Shown here: piece after piece, positions 10,962 through 19,571 of the stretch | Position numbering within the stretch: position 1 is the first letter of the stretch | How the letters are laid out: each line of letters begins with the position of its first letter | Assembly: GCF_000171235.2 (NCBI RefSeq) | Contig: NZ_ABEA03000041.1 | Span: forward strand, 1 to 64,000 | Length of the DNA stretch: 64,000 nt | Origin: Geminisphaera colitermitum TAV2 | GTDB lineage: Bacteria > Verrucomicrobiota > Verrucomicrobiia > Opitutales > Opitutaceae | Direction of reading: 5' to 3' | Position numbers and translations under genes: made by a program | The notes under the pieces: model-generated | What the model was told of the DNA's origin: nothing | Database searches by the model: none | The model's input: only the letters and a program-made list of their open reading frames with translations

Positions 10962-10977
10962 TTTCTAACATTAGAAA
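10962..10977. promoter_or_regulatory. Candidate LacI-type operator palindrome
   Basis: TTTCTAA-CA-TTAGAAA is a perfect 7-bp dyad with a 2-base centre. It lies between the LacI-family stop and the start of the GH39-like gene, 141 bases upstream of the latter. LacI-family operators are 14-20 bp dyads, so this is a good candidate. The binding protein is inferred from adjacency only. Confidence 0.45.
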
Positions 10978-10981
10978 CGGC

Positions 10982-11989
10982 TCAAAGTTCATCCCTCCAA
11001 CGCCCCTTGACAAGGATGCGCACAGGACAGATTGGCGGCCCTTTTTCACGGCGATGGATCAGGCCGGCCAGAAACTCGACGGCGTGATTGGACAGGCTCG
11101 CCATGTCTTCGCGCAGTCCCTTGCCGGGCAGTCCGGGGTCGACCGTGGCGGCCACCACCCACTCGGGCGTGTCACCGATGCCGGGAAGCGTTGCCAGCCA
11201 TTTCGGCACGCTTCCCACGCGATTCACAATCAACGCGTCGGGCTTGTGACGTATCCAGTATGCCCTGACATTCTCGGGGGAGCGCTCTTTCACGATCAAC
11301 GGCGGCACCCGCGCGCTTTCAGGCAAGCCTGCTTGGTGAATCAAATACCCGGCATAACGTTCGCCGTTGGTCCGTTCGTGTTCGTGTTGCTCAAGAATCA
11401 GGCCGGGGCGCCGCCTGCCCCGCCCGGCTAAAACGCGGAGGGTAATCTGGATGTTGGCAATCTGGTCGTGCATGAAGAGATGCAGGCGCGGTTTTGCGAT
11501 GCCCTGACTCAGGCTCACGGCAGCGAATCGTTCCCACGGCAGTGAGACTTCGATGTGACCGCCGGGCATTGGCGGCACGAGCACGCCTTCGATGCCGCGC
11601 GCCACCAGCATCCGGGCCACGCTCGCTGGATGTTGCACGTCAAAGGGAATGACTTCCATTTGAAAACCCAGCGCTGCGGCCCGCTCCCGTGCCGCTTGCG
11701 TCAAGGGAGCGTATATTCCGTTGGGGCCAAACGCGGACGGCACGCGATAACCATCAAGCCAGGCAATCACACTTTGAAACGCACGCGGTCTCACCGTTGC
11801 CCGGTAGGAACTGAGTGCATCGAGCATCGGGTCGCGCTGGTAGCCGAGTTCCTTGGCCAGCGCCTGAATCCGCAACTTCGTCGCCACTGCGATCAAGGGC
11901 GAATTGCGCAATGCCATTGATACCGTGGTGACATGCACACCCGCGCGCTCGGCAATGTCGGTCTGGGTAACACGGCGTGGTGTGTTCAT
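10982..11989 (-). CDS. LacI-family transcriptional regulator
   Basis: A 335-residue protein. The N-terminal LacI helix-turn-helix is complete (RVTQTDIAERAGVHVTTVSM, then ALRNSPLIAVATKLRIQALA with hinge helix), followed by a periplasmic-binding-protein-like sensor domain. It is upstream and on the same strand as the GH39-like gene, so it probably controls that gene in response to a sugar. It resembles the two other LacI-type regulators at 23380 and 30362 in length and layout. Effector unknown. Confidence 0.9.
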   Translation of the reverse strand: MNTPRRVTQTDIAERAGVHVTTVSMALRNSPLIAVATKLRIQALAKELGYQRDPMLDALSSYRATVRPRAFQSVIAWLDGYRVPSAFGPNGIYAPLTQAARERAAALGFQMEVIPFDVQHPASVARMLVARGIEGVLVPPMPGGHIEVSLPWERFAAVSLSQGIAKPRLHLFMHDQIANIQITLRVLAGRGRRRPGLILEQHEHERTNGERYAGYLIHQAGLPESARVPPLIVKERSPENVRAYWIRHKPDALIVNRVGSVPKWLATLPGIGDTPEWVVAATVDPGLPGKGLREDMASLSNHAVEFLAGLIHRREKGPPICPVRILVKGRWRDEL

Positions 11990-12083
11990 GGGTTCGTGAT
12001 GTGTTGTCTAGACGCGCTGCCCGGTGACAAACAAGCCTGAGTCTTCCCGTCCCGCAGTCACCCGGCGCGACCAATCCACATGT

Positions 12084-12207
12084 TTACGCCCACGGTCCTC
12101 GCCAGTGCATCCGCCGGTAGGCAACCGGGGCTATGCCGAACCCCTCGCGGAACACACGCGAGAAATGAACCCGGTCAACAAACTCCGCCGCCGCCGCCCA
12201 CTTCAGT
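12084..12207 (-). pseudogene. Remnant of an AraC-family regulator (last ~40 codons)
   Basis: The minus strand encodes AEFVDRVHFSRVFREGFGI and APVAYRRMHWRGPWA followed by a stop. This is nearly the same as the C-terminal end of the intact AraC regulator at 13590-14471 (FADRFHFSRVFREEFGMAPV). Only the last DNA-binding helices remain; an in-frame stop lies just upstream, in bases 12208-12220. The remnant and the intact 3' end are direct repeats flanking the toxin-antitoxin pair and a MITE. The rest of this 430-base gap shows no gene. Confidence 0.8.
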
Positions 12208-12361
12208 CAAATCACTCCTGCCAACAACGACCCTGCCTCCATCACCTCGCCCGATGGAAAAACCGATGCCATCCTCCCCATATCAACCGCCGCCACCCAT
12301 TTCGCACACACTTTTGCTCCCTGTTCCATGACGGCCATTACTCTCACTCGCTAACGGCTCT

Positions 12362-12373
12362 CCCCCCCCCCCC
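12362..12373 (+). repeat. C12 run upstream of the toxin-antitoxin operator
   Basis: Twelve C, 28 bases before the operator palindrome. It is in the promoter region of the antitoxin gene, so length change could alter promoter spacing. This effect is inferred. Confidence 0.8.
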
Positions 12374-12401
12374 TTTCCGCCTGCTTGACTGCGAACCCTC
12401 T

Positions 12402-12420
12402 ATGATAGATAATCTATCAT
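12402..12420. promoter_or_regulatory. Operator-like palindrome before the antitoxin gene
   Basis: ATGATAGAT-A-ATCTATCAT is a perfect 9-bp dyad ending one base before the antitoxin ATG. Phd/YefM antitoxins bind such dyads to repress their own operon, so this is very probably the autoregulatory site. Confidence 0.75.
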
Positions 12421-12421
12421 C

Positions 12422-12670
12422 ATGAAAACCGCCACCGTCGCCGATCTGCGCAACAATTTCGCCCGCGTATCCGAATGGATTGAAGACGGCGAAACCGTCA
12501 CCATCACCCGTCGCGGCCAAACCTTCGCCATACTGCAACCCGTCGCTCGCAAACGTAAAAAAGTCGAATGGCCCGATCTCGCCGCACGAAGAAACCGCCT
12601 CTTCCCCAACGGAGCCCCTCCCGGAAAACCCCTCTCCGAAATCGTCGATGAAAGCCGGGGCGAATGGTGA
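12422..12670 (+). CDS. Phd/YefM-type antitoxin
   Basis: An 82-residue protein. The N-terminal DNA-binding domain (MKTATVADLRNNFARVSEWI, then EDGETVTITRRGQTFAIL) has the Phd/YefM pattern of N-terminal strand, helix and 'GE.V.ITRRG' turn. The C-terminal part (after residue 55) is the flexible toxin-binding tail. The gene starts one base after an operator palindrome and is 17 bases upstream of the PIN-domain toxin, forming a two-gene operon. Confidence 0.9.
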   Translation: MKTATVADLRNNFARVSEWIEDGETVTITRRGQTFAILQPVARKRKKVEWPDLAARRNRLFPNGAPPGKPLSEIVDESRGEW

Positions 12671-12687
12671 ACGACTGAACAACTGCC

Positions 12688-13155
12688 ATGCAAACCAGCA
12701 CCTACGTTGACACAGGCATCCTGCTCAAAACCTACGCCACCGAAAGTAACTCACGAGAAGCCGACGAAATCGTTCTGCGCACTGCCCCCCCCCTCCCCCT
12801 CACGCATATTCAGGAACTCGAAATCCGTAACGCCATCCGACTCAAACACAGCCGCGGTGAACTCTCCGAAACGGAAATGAACACCGCTCTCGCCAACTTC
12901 CAAGATGACATCGACGCAGGCCGTTACGAACGTCCCGCCTACGATCTGCCCGCAGTGTTTCGCCGTGCCGAAACCCTTTCCAAAGCGCACACCGTTGCCA
13001 CCAAATGTCGCAGCCTCGACATCCTGCACGTTGCCGCCGCGCTTGTGATTGGCAGCCGTGAATTTGCTTCCTTTGACGAACGCCAGCGCGCCGTCGCCCG
13101 CAAGTCCGGCCTCACCATCCTCCCCCACCGCCTGCCCAAGACAATTGCCCGCTAA
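12688..13155 (+). CDS. PIN-domain (VapC-like) toxin ribonuclease
   Basis: A 155-residue protein. The PIN-domain acidic residues appear in order: Asp8 in YVDTGIL, Glu45 in ELEIRNAI, Asp111 in SLDILHVAAA and Asp130 in SFDERQ. They coordinate a divalent metal for RNA cleavage. Partner of the Phd-type antitoxin just upstream. A C9 run (12785-12793) codes for RTAPPLPL and is in frame. The pair lies between an AraC remnant and the intact AraC gene, next to a MITE, which suggests acquired DNA. Confidence 0.9.
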   Translation: MQTSTYVDTGILLKTYATESNSREADEIVLRTAPPLPLTHIQELEIRNAIRLKHSRGELSETEMNTALANFQDDIDAGRYERPAYDLPAVFRRAETLSKAHTVATKCRSLDILHVAAALVIGSREFASFDERQRAVARKSGLTILPHRLPKTIAR

Positions 13156-13192
13156 ACCTGCGTGTTCTCTCTCCCCCAGTATTTTCCGAACA

Positions 13193-13541
13193 AACATTTA
13201 ACGCTGAACATTTAAGGGAACTTCTAAAAATTACACAGAGGACACAGAGGAGGCACAGAGTTTGGGGAGGCCTGTCCGGTGGAAGGACATTTTCCTCGTG
13301 AATGAATGTCTCTGTAATTCATTTATTATAAATAAAATAATATTTTTTACGGAAAAAGGAGCAAAGTCGTTTTGTCCTCCCTAAACTCTGTGCCTTCTCT
13401 GTGATCTCTGTGTAATTTCTGATTTTTAGAACCTCCCTTAACATTAAACAAAACACCGAACCACCCATGAATCCGAGCCGTTTCCCCGCTGCCGATTCTG
13501 ACATTCAATGTTCAATGTTTAATGTTCAGCGTTAAATGTTT
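13193..13541. repeat. Word-like inverted repeat split by a MITE
   Basis: acatttaacgctgaaca (13194 onward) pairs with tgttcagcgttaaatgt near 13523-13540. The MITE at 13216-13437 sits inside it. The region downstream of the PIN gene up to the AraC stop contains no gene; a short frame over the MITE is an artefact. Confidence 0.75.
13216..13437 (+). mobile_element. 222-bp MITE-like element, copy 1
   Basis: It begins GGGAACTTCTAAAAATTACA and ends in TTTTTAGAACCTCCC. The ends are an imperfect inverted repeat of about 55-60 bp and the centre is A/T-rich. It is flanked by TTAA on both sides (13212-13215, 13438-13441), consistent with a 4-bp target duplication. There is no coding capacity. Same orientation as copy 2. 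Confidence 0.85.
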
Positions 13542-13589
13542 TCCGATTCCCCCGCCTGAACCGCCTCCCAGCCTAATACCCCCTCCCCC

Positions 13590-14471
13590 TCACGCCCGCG
13601 GCCCCCGCCAGTGCATCCGCCGGTAGGCAACCGGGGCCATGCCGAACTCCTCGCGGAACACACGCGAGAAATGAAACCGGTCAGCAAACCCCGCTGCCGC
13701 CGCGATGTCGTCCACCTTGCGCATCGTCCCCGTCAACCACTGCGCCGCGCCCGCGATCCGACGCTCCAAACCATAACGCGCCGGAGTCAACCCCACCGCC
13801 GCGCGAAACTCGCGGATGAAATGATCCTCCCCCATGTGACACAACGCCGCCAGTTCCCGGTTGAGCGGCGGGTCCGCCAACCGACGATCAATGCACTCCA
13901 ACGCCGGCCTCACCAACTCCGTCCCCGCCGACCAACGCGCCGCCTCCTCGTGCGCATCCGCCGGCAACCGTTCCCACGCCAGCGCCAGCGCCGCATTCAC
14001 CAGTGCGTGCGCCCACGCAAACCCCGCCGGTCCCGCCTCCTGCACGCCGCGCGCCATCACTCGCTGCCAACGCACCAACAACGGCCGCAACACCGCGTCC
14101 GGCTCCAACTCCACCACCCGTCGAAACATCCGCCGGTGTAATGTCGCCGGAATTCCGTTCAGGTAAAAATGCATATAATCATGTCGCACCCGTTTGTCCC
14201 CCCTCCCCCCCCCCCCTGCCACGCCCGTTTCCACCCGCACCCACGCAGGCAGCAAATAAACCACGCCCGCCCGCAACTCCACCCGTCGCGTGGTTTCACG
14301 CTCCACAACAAACGCCCCCGCTCCGTCATTGAGATAAAGTCGCCAAAACGGACTCAACAAATCCCACCGCCACTCCGGTCCGACCACCTCACGACGCACG
14401 ATCAAGACCTGAGGCTGCACCCGTTGCAGCAACTCCTCGGCAGGCGTGGCAAAAATCGATCCAGACTCCAT
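13590..14471 (-). CDS. AraC-family transcriptional regulator
   Basis: A 293-residue protein. The N-terminal half is a cupin-like ligand-binding region. The C-terminal ~100 residues carry the two AraC helix-turn-helix units (ELAALCHMGEDHFIREFRAA and VDDIAAAAGFADRFHFSRVF) and end with APVAYRRMHWRGPRA. It is divergent from the GHL6-type hydrolase gene (starts 83 bases apart) and is its probable activator. A C12 run at 14205-14216 (coding strand G12, residues AGGGGRG) is in frame. A remnant copy of its 3' end lies at 12084-12207. Confidence 0.9.
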   Translation of the reverse strand: MESGSIFATPAEELLQRVQPQVLIVRREVVGPEWRWDLLSPFWRLYLNDGAGAFVVERETTRRVELRAGVVYLLPAWVRVETGVAGGGGRGDKRVRHDYMHFYLNGIPATLHRRMFRRVVELEPDAVLRPLLVRWQRVMARGVQEAGPAGFAWAHALVNAALALAWERLPADAHEEAARWSAGTELVRPALECIDRRLADPPLNRELAALCHMGEDHFIREFRAAVGLTPARYGLERRIAGAAQWLTGTMRKVDDIAAAAGFADRFHFSRVFREEFGMAPVAYRRMHWRGPRA

Positions 14472-14554
14472 AAGACGGAAATCTTCATAATTCCGGCTCC
14501 ATTGGCCATACCCAAAAATCCATCAAAACGGTATCATCATTATCCAATTTCACC

Positions 14555-16591
14555 ATGCACCCGCTCCTTTCCCACCAACGCCAGGTTCACCTCGACTTTC
14601 ACACCTCGCCTTACATCCCCGATGTCAGCTCCGAGTTTGACGCCGCCGCCTTCGCCAAAACCTTCAAGGACGCCCACGTCAACAGCGTCACCATCTTCGC
14701 CAAATGCCATCACGGCATGTCCTACTACCCCACCAAAACCGGCACGCAGCACCCCGCCCTCAAAGGCTTCGACCTCCTCGGCGCGCAAATCGAAGCCCTC
14801 CACTGCGAAGGCATCCGAGCCCCCATCTACACCACCGTTGCCTGGGAAGAAGACGTCGCCGACAAACACCCCGAATGGCGCCAACTCCGCGAAGACGGCA
14901 CCTTTGCCCGCGTCACCAACGCCGACCCCACCAAACCCCCGCACCCCGGCGGATGGAAATTCAACAACTTCCTCCATCCCGACTATCAGGACTACATCGA
15001 AGCCCACGTCCGCGAACTCCTTGCCAACTACGACGTGGACGGCCTCTTTTTCGACATCCTCTTCATGGACCCCCGCGCCTGTTGGAGCGACGCCAGCGTG
15101 AAATTCCGCGAGAAGCACAACCTCCTCGGCCACGACCCCGCCACTCAAACCCGCTTCGAAACCGCCGCTCAAGTCGCATTTTCCAAACGCTTCACTTCGC
15201 TCATTCGCGGTATCAAAAAAGACGCTACCATCTTCTACAACTCGCCCAATCCCATCTGCGCCGATTCGCGCTACGGCGTCCGCACGCGCCACGACCTGCA
15301 AAGCCACTGGGAACTCGAATCCCTGCCCTCCGGCTTCTGGGGCTACCACCACTTCCCGCGCCTCGCCCGCGCCTTTGGCACCTGGGGCAAACCCTGGCTT
15401 GGCATGACTGGTCGCTTCCAGCGCATGTGGGGCGATTTCGGCGGACTCAAACCACAACCCGCACTCGAATACGAATGTTTCCGTTCCCAAGCGCTCGGCG
15501 GAGCCAACTCCATCGGCGACCAACTCCCCCCCCGCGGCCAGCCCGACGCCGGAGCCTACGACCTTATCGGCGCAGTCTTCGCCCAATGCGCCGCCGCCGA
15601 GCCGTTTTACAAAAACTCCACCGCACTGCCGCAAGTCGGCATCATCGCACCCGGCGATCCGTCCATTGATGCCGCCAAGGCGGATCAGTCGCTCGAAGGT
15701 GCCGTGCAGATGTGTGAGGAAAACCACTACGACAGCATCGTCCTCGATGACAAATCCGACCTCGACGGCCTCGATCTCGTCATCCTGCCCGACAGCGTTG
15801 TCGTGACGCCTCCACTACAAAAACGCCTCGCCGCCTTCCACAAGCGCGGCGGCAAACTCATCGCCTCGCACCGCAGCGGTTTTATTGCCAATTCAGCCGC
15901 CCCAGCCGATCCCGCCGACACCGCATCGCTTATTCCCGGCCTTGACCTGAAACTCACCGGCGACGTCCAAAAATTCCCGACCTACTGGCGTGCCCGTTCC
16001 GCATTCTCGCCCGAACTCTCACGCAGCGACCGCGTTGTTTACGAACCCGGCGTCAACGTCACCGCCGGACGGGGGATAACGACACTAGTCGAACGAGTGC
16101 TCCCCTACTTCCGCCGCACCGACCTCACCTTCTCGTCGCATTTTCAAACGCCGCCGCAAGCTACTGCCGACCGTCACGCCGCCGTCCTTGCCGGGAAAAA
16201 CTTCGTGTATTTTGCCGACCCCATTTTCCGCGAATACCGCCACTCTGGAAACATCGCCGTGCGTGACGGCTGGCGACTCGCCATGCACCGCCTCATTGGA
16301 CCTGCGTCCTATGGTGACGGCCTGCCCACGACGATCCTCAGCGTCCCCCGCCGTCGCGGATCCGACCTCTTGCTCACGCTCCTCCACTACATCCCGACGC
16401 GCAAGGCGCTCTCGATCGACATGATCGAAGAACGCTCCTCCTTTGCCGGCGAAGAACTACGCCTCCCCGCAGCCGCGAAACGTATTGTGGATTTCGATAC
16501 CAATTCCGAACTCCCCCGTACACCAGAAGGCACCTTTATTCTCCCCATCAAAAAAGGCCGCCTCCTACTCCGAGTGCCGGGCTTCTTCTGA
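14555..16591 (+). CDS. GHL6-like glycoside hydrolase with beta-galactosidase trimerisation-like domain
   Basis: A 678-residue cytoplasmic-type protein (no signal peptide). Residues ~10-330 look like a TIM barrel of the 'hypothetical glycosyl hydrolase 6' type: HLDFHTSPYIPDVSSEFDAA, FAKCHHGMSYYPT, and a strand ending DGLFFDILFMD where the Asp is a candidate catalytic residue. Residues ~360-480 resemble the GH42 trimerisation or amidotransferase-like domain (VGIIAPGD...LVILPDSVVV). The last ~100 residues are a beta-rich C-terminal domain. Its exact substrate is unknown; relatives are annotated as fucosidase- or galactosidase-like. It is divergent from the AraC regulator. A C8 run near 15526 is in frame. 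Confidence 0.7.
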   Translation: MHPLLSHQRQVHLDFHTSPYIPDVSSEFDAAAFAKTFKDAHVNSVTIFAKCHHGMSYYPTKTGTQHPALKGFDLLGAQIEALHCEGIRAPIYTTVAWEEDVADKHPEWRQLREDGTFARVTNADPTKPPHPGGWKFNNFLHPDYQDYIEAHVRELLANYDVDGLFFDILFMDPRACWSDASVKFREKHNLLGHDPATQTRFETAAQVAFSKRFTSLIRGIKKDATIFYNSPNPICADSRYGVRTRHDLQSHWELESLPSGFWGYHHFPRLARAFGTWGKPWLGMTGRFQRMWGDFGGLKPQPALEYECFRSQALGGANSIGDQLPPRGQPDAGAYDLIGAVFAQCAAAEPFYKNSTALPQVGIIAPGDPSIDAAKADQSLEGAVQMCEENHYDSIVLDDKSDLDGLDLVILPDSVVVTPPLQKRLAAFHKRGGKLIASHRSGFIANSAAPADPADTASLIPGLDLKLTGDVQKFPTYWRARSAFSPELSRSDRVVYEPGVNVTAGRGITTLVERVLPYFRRTDLTFSSHFQTPPQATADRHAAVLAGKNFVYFADPIFREYRHSGNIAVRDGWRLAMHRLIGPASYGDGLPTTILSVPRRRGSDLLLTLLHYIPTRKALSIDMIEERSSFAGEELRLPAAAKRIVDFDTNSELPRTPEGTFILPIKKGRLLLRVPGFF

Positions 16592-16594
16592 AGA

Positions 16595-16652
16595 CGTGGC
16601 GCGGGCGTCCCGCCCGCAATCTGTTCCGAAGCGGGCGAGACGCCCGCGCCAC
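16595..16652. repeat. REP-like palindrome (GTGGCGCGGGCGTC family)
   Basis: gtggcgcgggcgtcccgcccgc pairs with gcgggcgagacgcccgcgccac across a 14-base loop. The same motif family occurs at 24434-24544 and 33136-33193. A C11 run follows at 16678-16688. The location between convergent genes would also suit a bidirectional terminator, but there is no T-run. Confidence 0.75.
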
Positions 16653-16719
16653 TTTTCTGAATGTCGGCAGTATAAGTCCCCCCCCCCCTTGGTTGACGCA
16701 AGTCAGGGACACCTGACCG

Positions 16720-19566
16720 CTACGGCGTAATGACGACTTCGACGTTGGCGGCGGCGATGGCTTCATCCGGCATGTCAGGCGTGGAGTCGGAAGGACGCCA
16801 TCGGGCGACAAGCGGATAGAGCCAGTTTGTCCTCAACGCCTTCTCGTCAGGCGGCGTGACAGTGAAAATGGCCTCGGCACTTTCACCCGGCGCAAGCACG
16901 GATGTGGGCTGGGCCTTGACGGGCTGCACGGTCCAACCTTTTGGAGCGGCAAAGCGAAGCGCACCCGTGGAAAGATTAAGCGGAGAGGGGTTTACAAGCT
17001 GCACCCGCACAACGAACGGAACGGACGAACGCACACGGGCAGCGTGACCGTCGATGGCCCGGTTCGGCGTATCGATTTTTCGGATGCCAATCAGGGGGGC
17101 GTGTTTTTTGAGCAGATACAGAACGCCTGCAGTTTCCACTGGCGGAAGCGTCACATGGTAACGGTCGTCCGCGATGTGGACGATTTTGACAAATTGCAGT
17201 CCGGCATCCTCGGCACTGCCCCACACGGCATGTGTCCAAGGTCCGCCCGGCAGCGGAAGCTCAAGCATGGTGGCGGGAATGCGTTCGACGGGCATACCCG
17301 TTGCGTCACTGCCACCCGCGCCTCGGGTGGTGATGACCACGGCGAGGTTGCCGTGCGCATCAGCGAATGGCTGCTCGACACGCAAAATCGCAGCCTCGTC
17401 CGCGCGTATTCCGCGCGCGGAATATGCGGGCACCACGCCGGCTTCCTTAAGGAGCGAAGCGAGCCAGCGGCTGATGGCACCGCCGCGTTCAGGTGAACTT
17501 TCATCGCCAGTATCCGCAGTTTCATTACCTCCGGAGGCCTTGAAAGTGGAGACATGCACGGGCTGGTTCACGTCCTCGCGGAGATCGCCAGTTATAAATC
17601 CTATGTGAATGGCGCGGCCTCGTCCGAAGCTGTGTGTGGTGACGAGGGGGCGTCCATCATTGGAAGAGAGCAGGATGCTCGCCCCAGCGAGATTGGCTTC
17701 CATGCGTCCGGTGGCGCGCACCCCGGCAAGCGCGCCTTGGCGCGGACCGAGCGTGACGCGTGAGGCCGGGGTGTTGTCGTAGCGACCGAGTTTTACGCCG
17801 AGAACGGATTCCAACTGGCGTTTTTCACGGTGCAGGTCGTCAAAGTGTCCTGCGCGTTCGTCGGCAAGAAGGATGCCCCCGGAACGGACAAATTCGGTGA
17901 TGGCGGTGGCGGAGGGGGGGGGGAGGTGTTCGGCTCCGATGAGGATGAGGGCCTTGTAGTTTTTTCTCAGATACGCTGTGTCGAGTTTTGTTTCGGGGAT
18001 CACATCCACCCAATAACCTTGTTCGCGCAACCAGCTATAGACCATGACGCGGTGGTTCATCGGGTAGGCCCATTTGGAGACGCGCCGGTCGGTGCGTTCG
18101 GCGAGGACGACGTCGTGGCGAGGCAGGAGCATGGCTACGCGGGGAAGTCCGGCGGCGGGGGCTGAGGCGCGCCAGAACGCTTCAGTGCGGTGAACCATGT
18201 GAGCCCAGCGGGCGGCATAAAACATCTTGGCTCGCGGGGTGCCATCGGGCGCGAAATGTCCAAAGGTGGCGTAGTCGCCCTTGGCACCCTCGTAGCCCAT
18301 GGTGAAGAAGTTGGCGGCTTTGAGTCCGCTGGCGAGTGCGCGCCAGTAGGTAGCCGCCCATTGGTGGCCGGGGCCGCGGTGGTTGTTGATCTCGGGGCAC
18401 ATGACGCCGTGCGCAAGCGGGTCGTTGGTGTCAGTGGGAGACGGGGCGGCGAGGGGACGGACTATGTTGTAAATGTAGTTGATCTCGTAGGCCTCGCGGT
18501 CGCCTGCGCCGTAGATGTTGGCGCCCTGAAGTCCGCCGCCAAAGGTGGCGCGGGCGCGTTCGCCAAAAACCACGTGATCGAAGGTTTTGTAGCGCCGCGT
18601 AAACGGCATGTCGATGGTCTGCTGGGTACTCTTGTAGATGACGGGGCGATGGAGCGGATCGTTGGCGTGAACGGAGTCAGCCATGTCGGCGGCGAGATTT
18701 GTGAAGCTCTCGGCGTGGAACCGATACCATGCAAGAAACTCGGCGGGACGCGTGGCAAATTCGGTGGTCGTGGGCGGCGTGTATCCGGACGCGGCGACGT
18801 CATCGAATCGCATGAGACGCGTGCCCCAGGTGCGGTTGAGATCAGCGACGTCGGCAAAGTTTTTGCCGAGCCATTTGGCGAAGGCGGCTTTGGCTTCGGG
18901 TGAGTAGTCCAGTCCGCCTTCCCATTCGTTGTCCAAGCCCCATGCCACGAGGGGGCGGGCACCGGGTTGCGCGGCGCCGATGGTGGCGGCGGCGGTGCGT
19001 GTGTAGTCGAGCAGGTAGCGGCGCGTGCCTTCGTAAAAGCGGGGGAGCGAAGCGACGCTTTTTTCGACGCGTGTGCCGTCGGAACGGAGCGCCGGGGGAA
19101 AGACGCCGTAGTTGCCGATGGGATTCGTCCAGCGGACGCTGCCCATGTCGGTGGCGGCGCGGATTTGCAGGTAGGCAAAAAGGCCGTGCGTTTCGTATAA
19201 TTGATTTCCGGATACACCGCTTTCGCTGATGGCGGTGGAGAAGGGGGCGGGCGGCGAGGATTTGAAACCGCGGTTAACGACGGCGGGCTGTGTCAGGTTG
19301 AAACCGGCATGGACAGCCTGCCAGGGTTGTTTCGGGCGGAGTCCGATGGGGAACCAGCCGGGGAGCGGATTGCCGTCGGGTCCGATTTGTAGCGAAAAGG
19401 CAGATACGTGATCGAGTGGATCACCGTCAGGCACGAGCGCGGGAACGTCAGCGACGAGGTCGGCACGCGAAGGGGGGGGGGGGGGAGGGGGCGTCGCGGC
19501 GGGAAGCGAAGGCTGCAACGAGAATGCAACGATGCTGAAAATCGTGGTGGCAAGTGTCGTGCGCAT
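16720..19566 (-). CDS. Secreted GH42-like beta-galactosidase family protein
   Basis: A 948-residue protein. A signal peptide at residues 1-24 is followed at once by a proline run (ATPPPPPPPS) encoded by a G14 run on the + strand (19472-19485), currently in frame. The barrel contains GLDNEWEG..DYSPEAKAAFAKWL, which is the GH42 acid/base region (Asn-Glu). A later amidotransferase-like domain follows (KALILIGAEHLPPPSATAIT, RSGGILLADERAG), as in the GH42 trimerisation domain, then beta-sandwich domains. It is the last gene of a minus-strand operon after a GH106-like enzyme and a pseudopilin (5-base spacing). Substrate uncertain. A second run (G10, 17914-17923) is in frame. Confidence 0.8.
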   Translation of the reverse strand: MRTTLATTIFSIVAFSLQPSLPAATPPPPPPPSRADLVADVPALVPDGDPLDHVSAFSLQIGPDGNPLPGWFPIGLRPKQPWQAVHAGFNLTQPAVVNRGFKSSPPAPFSTAISESGVSGNQLYETHGLFAYLQIRAATDMGSVRWTNPIGNYGVFPPALRSDGTRVEKSVASLPRFYEGTRRYLLDYTRTAAATIGAAQPGARPLVAWGLDNEWEGGLDYSPEAKAAFAKWLGKNFADVADLNRTWGTRLMRFDDVAASGYTPPTTTEFATRPAEFLAWYRFHAESFTNLAADMADSVHANDPLHRPVIYKSTQQTIDMPFTRRYKTFDHVVFGERARATFGGGLQGANIYGAGDREAYEINYIYNIVRPLAAPSPTDTNDPLAHGVMCPEINNHRGPGHQWAATYWRALASGLKAANFFTMGYEGAKGDYATFGHFAPDGTPRAKMFYAARWAHMVHRTEAFWRASAPAAGLPRVAMLLPRHDVVLAERTDRRVSKWAYPMNHRVMVYSWLREQGYWVDVIPETKLDTAYLRKNYKALILIGAEHLPPPSATAITEFVRSGGILLADERAGHFDDLHREKRQLESVLGVKLGRYDNTPASRVTLGPRQGALAGVRATGRMEANLAGASILLSSNDGRPLVTTHSFGRGRAIHIGFITGDLREDVNQPVHVSTFKASGGNETADTGDESSPERGGAISRWLASLLKEAGVVPAYSARGIRADEAAILRVEQPFADAHGNLAVVITTRGAGGSDATGMPVERIPATMLELPLPGGPWTHAVWGSAEDAGLQFVKIVHIADDRYHVTLPPVETAGVLYLLKKHAPLIGIRKIDTPNRAIDGHAARVRSSVPFVVRVQLVNPSPLNLSTGALRFAAPKGWTVQPVKAQPTSVLAPGESAEAIFTVTPPDEKALRTNWLYPLVARWRPSDSTPDMPDEAIAAANVEVVITP

Positions 19567-19571
19567 TGTGA

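Noticed and set aside
12024-12425. Open frame of 133 codons on the + strand before the antitoxin
   Set aside because: It is antisense to the AraC remnant and runs through the C12 run and operator; it is not protein-like.
13319-13504. Short frame over the MITE (a peptide with NYTEITEKAQSLGRTKR), also present in copies 2 and 3
   Set aside because: It is a translation of the repeat itself, recurs with every copy, and changes at its end according to the flanking DNA.
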